A DNA stretch of 11,963 bases from Pseudomonadales bacterium (GTDB lineage Bacteria; Pseudomonadota; Gammaproteobacteria; Pseudomonadales; DT-91): contig JABSRR010000050.1 of NCBI GenBank assembly GCA_013215025.1, positions 1-11,963 on the forward strand, written 5' to 3'. A program made the position numbers and the translations under genes. Every line of letters begins with the position of its first letter. Positions within the stretch are counted from its first letter, which is position 1. The notes under the pieces were generated by a model. The model saw only the letters and a program-made list of their open reading frames with translations, was not told the origin of the DNA and ran no database searches. Below are positions 1 through 6,894 of this stretch, in pieces.

Positions 1-2
1 AA

Positions 3-791
3 GAACGAGACCAGTTTATGGCTAGGCTAAAATCTGCAGCGCAAAATGCAGCCAATACGGCACTGCTGAATAATAGTGCTGACACTTTATCGGACTCAGC
101 GCAGCAACTAAATCACATTGCCCACGAACAACAACAACTTTTAGCCGCAGTTGCCACCACCACTGACGAGCTGAGAGCAAGTTCCGACGCCAATGCCGGT
201 AAAAGTAATCAAACACTCAAGGCCGTAGAGAAGTCACAACATCATATTATGGATAGCTTAAGTGACATGCAGAAGCTGCACCAGTCAATAAACGAAGTGA
301 AGCGCAGCGGTAACGAAATTAAAGCAATCAATGACCTGATGAATGATATTGCCTACCAAACCAATATCTTATCGTTAAATGCAATGATTGAAGCCTCTCG
401 CGCCAGTGAAAATAGCGGTGGCTTTCAAGTGGTTGCTCACGAGGTGAATAATCTTGCTGAGCGAGCAAGTCGAGCAGCGGCTGATATCAACAAATTGCTT
501 GAAAAGAACTCTACGTTTATTGATCGAGGTGTAGAACTTTCTGATACCGTTCAATCAAGATTTGCCGTTATTTCAGAGGACATCACGCCTGTTGCATCGG
601 CAATCAAAGCCGTGTCTGAAGCAAGTCGAGAGCAAAGCTACGCGATTGCCCAGGTAAGTGATAGCGTAGGCCAAATGCACCAGTCCACGGAACAGAATCT
701 CAGCGTCGCGCAGGAAACTTTATCGACCGCCAAAGAATTAAAAATTAATGCGGCGCAACTGGCTGATGTTATGCATGTTCTGGGCAAGTAA
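3..791 (+). CDS. Methyl-accepting chemotaxis protein, C-terminal signalling part (partial)
   Basis: This is the cytoplasmic signalling domain of a chemoreceptor, which forms a long antiparallel coiled coil and controls the CheA kinase through CheW. The frame is open to the left edge (E-R-D-Q-F precede the Met at 18), so that Met is probably internal and the sensor and membrane parts lie outside the window. Counting from that Met, the hairpin tip is at about residues 109-160, with DIAYQTNILSLNAMIEASRA and then GGFQVVAHEVNNLAERA, a clear match to the family's conserved core. The flanking Ala/Gln/Ser/Glu-rich heptads fit the adaptation (methylation) helices. The protein ends in VMHVLGK and carries no NWETF-type CheR-docking pentapeptide, as in many environmental receptors. 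The ligand cannot be told from this fragment. The stop at 789-791 faces the msrA stop. Confidence 0.93.
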   Translation, partial: ERDQFMARLKSAAQNAANTALLNNSADTLSDSAQQLNHIAHEQQQLLAAVATTTDELRASSDANAGKSNQTLKAVEKSQHHIMDSLSDMQKLHQSINEVKRSGNEIKAINDLMNDIAYQTNILSLNAMIEASRASENSGGFQVVAHEVNNLAERASRAAADINKLLEKNSTFIDRGVELSDTVQSRFAVISEDITPVASAIKAVSEASREQSYAIAQVSDSVGQMHQSTEQNLSVAQETLSTAKELKINAAQLADVMHVLGK

Positions 792-810
792 GAGCTTCAA
801 GTTTCGCTGA

Positions 811-839
811 CAACAGCTTGATGGCTGTTCATGCTGTTG
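811..839. terminator. Possible bidirectional hairpin between convergent MCP and msrA genes
   Basis: The 49-nt gap between two convergent stop codons contains AACAGC (812-817) facing GCTGTT (824-829) across a 6-nt loop. An alternative pairing is CAACAGC (811-817) with GCTGTTG (833-839). Neither strand shows a real T-run after the stem, so a role in termination is inferred from position and symmetry only. Confidence 0.3.
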
Positions 840-840
840 C

Positions 841-1476
841 TTAGTCATATGCCACACCAGTGCCACCTAAACCACAGTAGCCCATCGGGTTTTTATGTAA
901 ATACTGTTGATGATATTCCTCTGCGTAATAAAAAGCTTGAGCAGCCTGGATCTCGGTGGTGATAGTCGCTGTCGTGACAGCAGACAACTGACGTTGATAA
1001 TGCTGCTGACTCTGCTCAGCCATAAGCTGCTGTTCGTCATTGAAGGTATAAATACCTGAGCGATACTGTGTGCCAATGTCGTTGCCTTGCTGCATTCCTT
1101 GTGTTGGATTATGAGCCTGCCAAAAAACTTTCAAAAGTTCTGCATAACTAATTTCCGATGGGTTAAACACCACCAACACAACTTCATTATGACCAGTTGA
1201 ACCAGAGCAAACTTCCTCATAACTTGGGTTTGGCGTAAACCCAGCACTATAGCCAACCGCCGTGACAAACACCCCTGGCGTATTCCAAAACTTGCGCTCA
1301 GCACCCCAAAAACAACCAAGACCGAACATCGCTTGTTGTAAGGGTTTAGCAAATGGAGGCTGCATCGCTTGCCCATTCACAGCATGAATTGCGGTAATTT
1401 GCATTACTGTTTCTCTACCAGGCAATGCAGAGCGTGGATCAACCATGCGTGTTTTCTCAAACATATGTTTCAACAT
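841..1476 (-). CDS. msrA: Peptide-methionine (S)-S-oxide reductase MsrA
   Basis: MsrA reduces the S form of methionine sulfoxide, free or in proteins, back to methionine, with thioredoxin as the usual reductant, in the cytoplasm. The catalytic motif GCFWGAE is at about residues 54-60 with nucleophile Cys55. Downstream are [10 protein letters not shown] and the C-terminal [15 protein letters not shown], whose Cys201 is the resolving cysteine. The E. coli enzyme has a further cysteine a few residues later (GVC); here the position reads GVA, so this looks like a two-cysteine enzyme. The length of 211 aa matches the family's long form, which has an N-terminal extension. The ATG start is supported by AGAGGG about 8 nt upstream. 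The gene begins 23 nt after the DUF3108 gene on the same strand, so cotranscription is likely. Confidence 0.96.
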   Translation of the reverse strand: MLKHMFEKTRMVDPRSALPGRETVMQITAIHAVNGQAMQPPFAKPLQQAMFGLGCFWGAERKFWNTPGVFVTAVGYSAGFTPNPSYEEVCSGSTGHNEVVLVVFNPSEISYAELLKVFWQAHNPTQGMQQGNDIGTQYRSGIYTFNDEQQLMAEQSQQHYQRQLSAVTTATITTEIQAAQAFYYAEEYHQQYLHKNPMGYCGLGGTGVAYD

Positions 1477-1499
1477 CTGTAATACCCTCTTTGTTATGA

Positions 1500-2486
1500 T
1501 TAATATGCGTCGATTATCTGATAATTTTCTAAAATAGCACTGAATTGTTTTTTACCATCGGTAAAATGAATTAATTGCAGCGGAAAATAGCCCAACTCTT
1601 TGGCAAATAGCATCACGGTTCTATATTTTTCGTTATCTCGGTCAAGCTGGTATACGACACAGTCAAAGAATCTTTTTTCATTATTAACTGCGAGTTCTAA
1701 CTGTTGACGACCTTGTAAAATAAAGCGACTAGCAACGACGCCAGTTTTTTCAATAATGGGTAATGTAATGACATCAGGTTGCTGCCTTTTGATATTCAAG
1801 TACAGCTGAAACTGCACCGATAGGCCATCATATACACTGGTATAGTGAGGATCAGCTTGCGAACTTTGATCAACTTTGGAAAAATCGACTTGATAATGCT
1901 GATCACGCAATTGGATATTAGCCTGACCGTTGATTTGATCAAAAACCACTTCATCAACATAGTCTTTACCCGTGCCCTGACGATCTTGTCTGTAATACAC
2001 AGGAAATATGGTGTCTCGCCGGAAGTAGAAATCACTATAAAGCTGGCGCTGGTCTGAAAATAATAACAGCCGAAGATCAGTTTTAAGCGCAAACCGATAA
2101 AGCCTATTTGCCACTTCGGCAGATTGCGCTTGGCTTATCCCATCAGGTGATGGCGTAAATGTGTATTCTCCATAACCCAGTTCGAGCCATTTGTATTTCA
2201 GCTTATAACTCGCCCTAAATGCCTGCAGATCAAGATGGCTTAATGCAGCAATGGCAGCAATATCGATATCGCTAAACACAGCTTGATTATCAAGCTTGCG
2301 CTCAGAATCAGATGATGTAGAGCGGATCTCAGCAGGGCCTGACGATCGCATAGGCGGCTTTGCCAGAGCTGAATGTGGTGCAATCAGGGCTACCAGTAAG
2401 ACAACGATAAGTAACAAAGAAGGATTAGATTTCAATAATTTATGCCATTTAAAAGCAGAACCATTGATTGGATTAACACCATACAT
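1500..2486 (-). CDS. Secreted DUF3108-family protein
   Basis: A predicted exported protein of 328 aa from the preferred ATG at 2486; a TTG 6 nt further out would add only two residues. A basic stretch (K13, H15, K16, K19) is followed by a hydrophobic core at about residues 23-36 and HSALA before Lys43, which reads as a Sec signal peptide cleaved after Ala42. The mature part fits DUF3108: an opening like [21 protein letters not shown], then the segment [20 protein letters not shown], and near the end [24 protein letters not shown]. Family members are periplasmic or envelope proteins, probably mostly beta; their molecular role is unsettled. The gene heads a probable pair with msrA and is divergent from the sirtuin gene, with about 104 bp between start codons. 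An envelope or oxidative-stress link is inference from this neighbour only. Confidence 0.85.
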   Translation of the reverse strand: MYGVNPINGSAFKWHKLLKSNPSLLLIVVLLVALIAPHSALAKPPMRSSGPAEIRSTSSDSERKLDNQAVFSDIDIAAIAALSHLDLQAFRASYKLKYKWLELGYGEYTFTPSPDGISQAQSAEVANRLYRFALKTDLRLLLFSDQRQLYSDFYFRRDTIFPVYYRQDRQGTGKDYVDEVVFDQINGQANIQLRDQHYQVDFSKVDQSSQADPHYTSVYDGLSVQFQLYLNIKRQQPDVITLPIIEKTGVVASRFILQGRQQLELAVNNEKRFFDCVVYQLDRDNEKYRTVMLFAKELGYFPLQLIHFTDGKKQFSAILENYQIIDAY

Positions 2487-2590
2487 CAACAATGCATTTC
2501 CGTGGTTTTCTCGCGTAAGTGTATTTATTAACTGAAGTATACGTTGCGATCATAGCAATAATACAAACATCTCTTTATTATTCATTTCTT

Positions 2591-3334
2591 ATGCTAGATT
2601 CGAACACACTGTACATCACCGGCGCCGGCGTTAGCGCCGAAAGCGGCATTCCTACCTTTAGAGGTGCAGATGGCTACTGGACCGTTGGCAGTAAGCATTA
2701 TACGCCCCAACAAATGGCTACCCGGCAGATGTACCAGCAATATCCCATGGCATTTCTATCATGGTATTTTCATCGTTTTATCAGTTATCGCCATCATAAA
2801 CCCAATGCTGTTCATCAATTCTTGGTCAACAAGCCCTTGATCACACAAAACATTGATACCCTAGACGCTAAAGCCGGCCACAAACATTACCTGCCGATTC
2901 ATGGCCGAATTGACGAAGTTACCCAGTTTGCACCTATTGATGCGATGCCTGAGATTATCACTGCGCCCTGGGATCTCATAGACGAATCTAAGCTTGAGGA
3001 GAGTCTTCGTGAGGTGTTCAAAATACCGCAAAATAATCAGCCGCAATTACAGTATTCTCTAAAACCTCGAGTACTACTGTTTGACGAATATTATACTGAG
3101 CTTTATCAACTATCCGCAGCTCAAGAATTACTGTGGCAAGCTCAGCATATGGTCTTTATGGGTACATCATTTAGCGTAGGCTTTACGCAAATGGCGATTG
3201 ATATCGCGCGTCAGCGAGCCATTCCGATTACGGTCGTCGACCCTCAGCCGGTGCAAGTAGATTATGCCAATGTCCGTTATGAAATAATGACTGCTAATGA
3301 CTATGTTCAACGGTTTAACACACAAACTGTTTAA
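2591..3334 (+). CDS. SIR2-family NAD-dependent protein deacylase, class III-like, lacking zinc-ligand cysteines
   Basis: A 247-aa sirtuin. Sirtuins remove acyl groups from lysines while consuming NAD. Visible motifs are GAGVSAESGIPTFRG (11-25) followed by ADGYW, QNIDTLD (86-92), the catalytic His in PIHG (H104), GTS (191-193) and VVDP (215-218) near the nucleotide site. GIPTFRGADGYW and a Y-x-x-R pair (Y59, R62) resemble CobB and SIRT5, whose Tyr/Arg pair binds acidic acyl groups such as succinyl. Oddly, the protein contains no cysteine at all, so the four-Cys zinc ribbon expected between H104 and about residue 165 is absent; that segment is instead acidic and polar, leading to KPRVLLFDEYY. 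The ATG at 2591 is preferred because the sirtuin fold begins just after it; a GTG at 2519 would add 24 unrelated residues. No strong ribosome site is visible. Substrate and activity remain inference. Confidence 0.85.
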   Translation: MLDSNTLYITGAGVSAESGIPTFRGADGYWTVGSKHYTPQQMATRQMYQQYPMAFLSWYFHRFISYRHHKPNAVHQFLVNKPLITQNIDTLDAKAGHKHYLPIHGRIDEVTQFAPIDAMPEIITAPWDLIDESKLEESLREVFKIPQNNQPQLQYSLKPRVLLFDEYYTELYQLSAAQELLWQAQHMVFMGTSFSVGFTQMAIDIARQRAIPITVVDPQPVQVDYANVRYEIMTANDYVQRFNTQTV

Positions 3335-3371
3335 AGCTTAGGCAAAATATCAATTAGCAAGTGCTAAGCTT
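3334..3371. repeat. Inverted repeat just after the sirtuin stop codon
   Basis: AAGCTTAG (3334-3341) is matched by its exact reverse complement CTAAGCTT (3364-3371), with 22 nt between. No T-run follows on the + strand. It could form a hairpin at the end of the sirtuin transcript, but canonical Rho-independent termination is not supported. A similar string, AAGCTT(A)GGCAAA, also occurs as an imperfect direct repeat at 3334-3346 and 3366-3378. Confidence 0.4.
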
Positions 3372-3380
3372 GGCAAAGGA

Positions 3381-3409
3381 TTGACAGCTCGCAAGTGAAA
3401 ACATAGAAT
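3381..3409 (+). promoter_or_regulatory. Near-consensus sigma70 promoter of stable-RNA type
   Basis: TTGACA (3381-3386) is a perfect -35 box, followed by a 17-nt spacer and TAGAAT (3404-3409), five of six matches to the -10 consensus. The next bases are GCGCGCTG, a GC-rich discriminator of the sort found at stringently controlled rRNA and tRNA promoters. It points toward the tRNA-Ala gene, whose first base is about 160 nt downstream, and no protein gene follows on this strand. Transcription should start near 3416. Confidence 0.8.
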
Positions 3410-3448
3410 GCGCGCTGTTTCGAAATTCAGTCTGAGACGCAGTTCTTT

Positions 3449-3484
3449 TAATGCATCTACTAATGCATTTACTAGTGCATCTTC
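3449..3484. repeat. Three tandem copies of a 12-bp unit in the tRNA leader
   Basis: The units are TAATGCATCTAC (3449-3460), TAATGCATTTAC (3461-3472) and TAGTGCATCTTC (3473-3484), head to tail with one to three differences between copies. Each contains TGCAT. They lie 33-68 nt after the inferred transcription start. Their role is unknown; replication slippage or a protein- or RNA-binding array are both possible. Confidence 0.85.
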
Positions 3485-3493
3485 TCAATATGG

Positions 3494-3516
3494 CCTAATT
3501 TCGTTACGGTTTTTTT
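3494..3516 (+). terminator. Weak candidate intrinsic terminator inside the leader
   Basis: CCTAA (3494-3498) can pair with TTACGG (3504-3509) across a 5-nt loop if one C is bulged, and seven T residues follow at once (3510-3516). The stem is short, so this may be an attenuator, a pause site, or nothing. If real, the promoter at 3381 would give an RNA of about 100 nt that ends before the tRNA. Confidence 0.3.
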
Positions 3517-3572
3517 CGGTTTATCCGATTTATGCTTCTACCTTTCAAAAGGTTATGCATGCTATTTGTTTT

Positions 3573-3648
3573 GGGGCCTTAGCTCAGCTGGGAGAGCGCA
3601 ACACTGGCAGTGTTGAGGTCAGCGGTTCGATCCCGCTAGGCTCCACCA
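3573..3648 (+). tRNA. tRNA-Ala (anticodon GGC)
   Basis: A complete 76-nt cloverleaf with an encoded CCA end. The acceptor arm pairs GGGGCCT with AGGCTCC and includes the G3:U70 wobble pair, the main identity signal for alanyl-tRNA synthetase. The D arm is GCTC/GAGC, the anticodon stem CAACA/TGTTG with loop CTGGCAG gives anticodon GGC (reads GCC and GCU), and the T arm is AGCGG/CCGCT with loop TTCGATC. The discriminator base is A. It is a single gene, not part of a visible tRNA cluster. The strong promoter at 3381-3409 probably drives it. Confidence 0.98.
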
Positions 3649-3859
3649 ATTCCTCATTTATTACTCAATTATCCCTCACAGATTATTCTGCGTTATGCTC
3701 TACATGCGCATGTTTTACACGCTTCATTGAAACAATTTATTAAAGCGATATTTAAGCTCCTAGTGCAAGCAACACGTTTACACCAAGCGCTATAATTTTA
3801 GTGAGATTTGACCTAAGCTGAAGTTCATACAGGCAGCAACGACTCAGCGTCGCTAAATA
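3649..3859. other. Non-coding stretch between tRNA-Ala and the kinase-like gene
   Basis: AT-rich sequence with no convincing gene on either strand. It contains a perfect 12-bp palindrome ACATGCGCATGT (3702-3713) followed by TTTT, and an isolated TATAAT at 3791-3796 that has no matching -35 box. No clear intrinsic terminator is visible for either the tRNA or the kinase-like gene. Confidence 0.5.
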
Positions 3860-5080
3860 TTATTCAGTATCGCCAAGCCTAATACGATCGCTGGCAGGTA
3901 TAATGACTGTTTCTTCAAAGGCGCTTACTACGGGGTACAAACCGCTTAATTGTTGATCCAGTTCAGGGTCATCGGTATCAATTAATAAAACTGGCTCGGC
4001 TAGACTCGCAAGTTTAGCCTTACTGGCAACAATCACTAGCTGTGCTGGCGTAATTTGTCGAAGAAATTGCGGGCTAAGCTGTTGATTGCCTCGGCCAAAA
4101 ATAAATCCCTGCCGCCCGGTAGGACTTATCACAACCAAAAGATCAGGGTGACGTTTTAACAGGGCTTCACAATCTCTGGCTGATAAATCACTGTGTAATA
4201 ACTTACCCTCGCATACGGCATCAAAACCCACTAAGGTGTTTGCTAAACCTAACTGACGCATAAAATACGCCGTCGTCGAGCCAGGCCCGACAAGCATCAG
4301 TGTTGTCGTCGACATAAGGGTTTGAAGATGCTCTACAATATCATCTAACACCAAACTGTCTTGCTCTACACCGCCCTGCTTCAAATGCTGCAAGTAACGT
4401 GGATGCGATAGAGTAAACAGTTCACCATAGTACTTAGAGCGCACCTGATTCAAACGTAACTGTTGCTCATCTATATCTCGCACTTCTTGCAGCGCAGCGG
4501 TGTTTAATTCACCCTGAAACAATTGAACTAACATTTCTGCTGCTGCTTCAGGCGTAATAGCAAATACAGCTGACTGCATTTTCACGCCCACAGGAATACC
4601 TAAACATAATTGCTTAGGATTAGAACATGACTGAACCACGTCAAGTATGTCACGCGCTGTGCCGTCACCACCCGCAAACAACAAAACATCAAGCTTGTTT
4701 TCTAAGCAGCTTTGAGCGAGTTTTTTGGTATCTGAGGCGCTCTGCGTTAACGATACTTCCGTTACATGTAAACACTGTGAAATACTATGCTGTACTGCTT
4801 CGAGTTGCCACTGGCCCAGTGCCTCAGAGCCCGTAAACCAATCAATATGAAAGTCTGCGTTAGATTGCTCGCATAGGCTAATGAGTCGCTTAATAAAACG
4901 CTGAGATCGGATGCTAGCGCGTAATGAGAGTAAATCTAGATCAGATTGATAAACACCTGCTTGGTGGTAAGCCAAAGCGGCTTGTTGCGTCTCAGCACCA
5001 TCGCTACCCTTCATACCTGCCTGGCCACCAATACCTGCAAAAGGGTTAATTACTAAGCCTATACGCCAATGCTTTTTCAT
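3860..5080 (-). CDS. ATP-NAD kinase / AcoX-family protein
   Basis: A 406-aa protein of the ATP-NAD/AcoX kinase superfamily. The family hallmark GGDGT is at residues 137-141 within LLFAGGDGTARDI, preceded near the N terminus by IGLVINPFAGIGG (7-19) and followed by GIPVGVKMQSAVFA (161-174) and VGPGSTTAYF (264-273), as in the long ATP-NAD kinase-like proteins rather than the shorter housekeeping NadK of about 290 aa. The fold implies ATP-dependent phosphorylation of a nucleotide or small polyol, but the true substrate of this branch is not established, so NAD kinase activity is only one possibility. Its ATG (5080-5078) overlaps the TGA of pdxB (5079-5077) as ATGA, which implies translational coupling and a shared transcript. 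It is the last gene of the epmC-pdxB cluster. Confidence 0.88.
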   Translation of the reverse strand: MKKHWRIGLVINPFAGIGGQAGMKGSDGAETQQAALAYHQAGVYQSDLDLLSLRASIRSQRFIKRLISLCEQSNADFHIDWFTGSEALGQWQLEAVQHSISQCLHVTEVSLTQSASDTKKLAQSCLENKLDVLLFAGGDGTARDILDVVQSCSNPKQLCLGIPVGVKMQSAVFAITPEAAAEMLVQLFQGELNTAALQEVRDIDEQQLRLNQVRSKYYGELFTLSHPRYLQHLKQGGVEQDSLVLDDIVEHLQTLMSTTTLMLVGPGSTTAYFMRQLGLANTLVGFDAVCEGKLLHSDLSARDCEALLKRHPDLLVVISPTGRQGFIFGRGNQQLSPQFLRQITPAQLVIVASKAKLASLAEPVLLIDTDDPELDQQLSGLYPVVSAFEETVIIPASDRIRLGDTE

Positions 5081-6189
5081 TCCACCTTAAACCCCATGGC
5101 TATCATGGTTTGTCGAAGTTCAGGCTGTAGATTTAGCAATGTTATAAACTGCCACTCACAACGCTGCGGATAATGTTTGCGGCAGGCATCGAAACGTTCT
5201 GCTGGCTTTAAAACACCGGAGTCATCGGTATATGCTGAAATAAATTCTGCAACATCTGCATGAATATCATAACAACGCCGAATCACCGCTGCGACACTGT
5301 CACAGTCATGCACATCTATTGCTGAACTTGTGGCTGATAAAAGGTCTGGCAAGGATCTATTTATAGAAAAATGCGCTAACACATGTTTTGCAGTCATCAA
5401 TGTGCCGCGCAATTTCCCTTGTAGAGAATAGCCTGCAATATGCGGTGTTGCGATGTGAATATCGCGCAGTAATGAAATTTCAGGTGTCGGCTCATCACTA
5501 AATACATCTAACACGCTGAATCGACAGAAAGCCTGCTGCTGCATTGCTGCATTATCAATAATCGGTCCACGAGCAGCATTGATTAACATACAATCAGATT
5601 TCAATTTAGATAACACTTGATCATCAAAGAGTTGCTGAGTCGGATAAGCATTATCAGCCAATGTTGTAAGCGGTGTATGAATACTGATTACATCGGCGCT
5701 ATATACTGCGTCAAATTTTGCCGTAGCGCTGTCCTTAAATGGGTCAATAATTAAGGTATCGCAGCCTAGATGATCTAGCTTGCGGTGTAAACGAGAACCC
5801 ACCTCGCCATAACCTAGCAGGGCAATCGTTTGTTGCTGAAGCGAATTAATAGTATGAAAACGATCAATCAAGGCAGCCAATACATAATCGACAACTGCAT
5901 CAGCGTTACAACCTGGCGCAGCGGCGAAACCAATCGCCTGTTGACGTAAATACGCTTGATCGACATGATCAACGCCAATGGTGCAGGTGGCCACAAAACG
6001 CACTGCACTATGCTCTAACAATGCAGCATTCACCTTGGTAACTGAGCGAACGATGAGAATATCAGCATAGCGAACATCGTCTGCAGTGATAGATCGTCCA
6101 GGTAATCGCTGAATAGTCGCTATTTCACCATAGCAGTCATCAAGACCAGGAATATTCTCGTCGGCGACGATGTGGAGTGATTGGTTCAT
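5077..6189 (-). CDS. pdxB: Erythronate-4-phosphate dehydrogenase PdxB
   Basis: PdxB oxidises 4-phospho-D-erythronate to 2-oxo-3-hydroxy-4-phosphobutanoate, the second step of the DXP-dependent route to pyridoxal 5'-phosphate, with tightly bound NAD. The 370-aa product is close to the E. coli length of 378. It opens with VADENIPGL, then RSVTKVN (48-54), PGCNADAVVDYVLAAL, the Rossmann motif GYGEVGSRL (126-134) with the acidic D149 at the end of the next strand, and HTPLT. The D-2-hydroxyacid dehydrogenase catalytic set is R207 (INAARGPI), E233 (SDEPTP) and H250 (TPHIAGYS). The C-terminal part fits the PdxB dimerisation domain and separates it from SerA-type relatives. It starts 28 nt after the epmC stop and overlaps the kinase-like gene by 4 nt. 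The ribosome site before its ATG is weak. Confidence 0.96.
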   Translation of the reverse strand: MNQSLHIVADENIPGLDDCYGEIATIQRLPGRSITADDVRYADILIVRSVTKVNAALLEHSAVRFVATCTIGVDHVDQAYLRQQAIGFAAAPGCNADAVVDYVLAALIDRFHTINSLQQQTIALLGYGEVGSRLHRKLDHLGCDTLIIDPFKDSATAKFDAVYSADVISIHTPLTTLADNAYPTQQLFDDQVLSKLKSDCMLINAARGPIIDNAAMQQQAFCRFSVLDVFSDEPTPEISLLRDIHIATPHIAGYSLQGKLRGTLMTAKHVLAHFSINRSLPDLLSATSSAIDVHDCDSVAAVIRRCYDIHADVAEFISAYTDDSGVLKPAERFDACRKHYPQRCEWQFITLLNLQPELRQTMIAMGFKVE

Positions 6190-6217
6190 CTAGCTGTTCA
6201 AATTGCTAAAATTAGCA

Positions 6218-6802
6218 TTAATTTAACTCAGTAATACAAAAGTCTTCAATATTTAGCATAATCGGTTGCTGAAACGCTTTCGACAACAATTGCTGGAATC
6301 GACGCATACGATCAGGTAAGGGGCGCGACAACAATATTGCTAGCTCTTGATAGACTGCCTGTTTAAATGCCTCGCTTGTATCATTGTCTGCATCAAGATT
6401 ATCCAAACTGACATAAAATATCTTGCCGCAAGCCTTTGAGAGCAACCACTCGACTGCCTGTGGTTTTGCCTCGACCGCGCTAAATGCAGCCTGCTGCGAC
6501 GCATTTCGCTGACCGGGTTGATACCAGTAGCCATAATCTTCCTGTCGGCGCCGCTTATCGCCGGCAATTAGCCAATGTGCAATCTCGTGCAAAGCCGAGG
6601 CAAAAAAGCCGTGAGCAAAACCAATCATATGAAAATTGCAGCTAGCATTGGCCGGTAAATATAAAGGGTCACCCTCTACCCTTACCAGTCTGGTATTGTG
6701 CGAGTGGAAGAAGCATTGATCAAATAGCCTTATCAGCATTGCAACATCTTCAGGCGTCTCGCGATCATTTTGCTGGTGTATAGTAGTCGACAGAACAGAC
6801 AT
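6218..6802 (-). CDS. epmC: Elongation factor P hydroxylase EpmC (YfcM family)
   Basis: EpmC hydroxylates the modified lysine of translation factor EF-P, after EpmA and EpmB have attached and prepared the beta-lysyl group; EF-P relieves stalling at proline runs. The 194-aa product shows the family core GFAHGFFASALHEIAHWLIAG (residues 61-81) with an HExxH metal site (H72, E73, H76), then DYGYWY (89-94) and VEAKPQAVEWL (110-120), where E111 is a likely further metal ligand. These match E. coli YfcM closely in order and spacing. It appears to be the first gene of the epmC-pdxB-kinase group and is divergent from the unknown acidic protein. No strong ribosome site precedes the ATG. EpmA, EpmB and EF-P genes are not in the window. 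Confidence 0.94.
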   Translation of the reverse strand: MSVLSTTIHQQNDRETPEDVAMLIRLFDQCFFHSHNTRLVRVEGDPLYLPANASCNFHMIGFAHGFFASALHEIAHWLIAGDKRRRQEDYGYWYQPGQRNASQQAAFSAVEAKPQAVEWLLSKACGKIFYVSLDNLDADNDTSEAFKQAVYQELAILLSRPLPDRMRRFQQLLSKAFQQPIMLNIEDFCITELN

Positions 6803-6834
6803 GACAAGCAGTAAGCTTAAGGTTATGATTTACT

Positions 6835-6849
6835 CATGATTTTATCATG
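6835..6849. promoter_or_regulatory. Palindrome in the epmC / unknown-protein divergent intergenic region
   Basis: CATGAT (6835-6840) and its exact reverse complement ATCATG (6844-6849) flank TTT. A second, shorter palindrome CTTAGCACTAAG lies at 6851-6862. Both sit in the 92-bp gap between divergent start codons, next to a weak + strand promoter candidate (TTTATC at 6841-6846, 17 nt, TATAGA at 6864-6869). A dimeric regulator site shared by both genes is possible but unproven. Confidence 0.35.
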
Positions 6850-6894
6850 CCTTAGCACTAAGCTATAGATGAGCATGTCGATTAAGGAAACTCT

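Noticed and set aside
2519..2590. Longer sirtuin starting at GTG 2519
   Set aside because: The 24 extra residues are hydrophobic and unlike sirtuins; the ATG at 2591 places the NAD motif at the usual distance from the N terminus.
3449..3484. CRISPR-like array
   Set aside because: The 12-bp units are directly tandem with no spacers, and no cas gene is present.
3702..3713. Perfect palindrome ACATGCGCATGT as the tRNA terminator
   Set aside because: With a four-base loop only four pairs remain and the T-run is just four long, so a stable terminator is unlikely; it may still be a binding site or chance.
3408..3743. 111-codon open frame on the + strand
   Set aside because: It starts inside the -10 box of the stable-RNA promoter and runs straight through the tRNA-Ala gene; no ribosome site and no protein-like composition.
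3791..3796. TATAAT as a promoter on the + strand
   Set aside because: No -35 box at a workable distance and no gene downstream on that strand; AT-rich sequence yields such hexamers by chance.
2519..6802. A dedicated NAD-based system formed by the sirtuin, the NAD-kinase-like gene and pdxB
   Set aside because: The sirtuin is on the opposite strand, separated by the tRNA region and over 500 bp, and no defence-type partner (Argonaute, TIR, SLOG, nuclease) is present; shared use of NAD is not enough.
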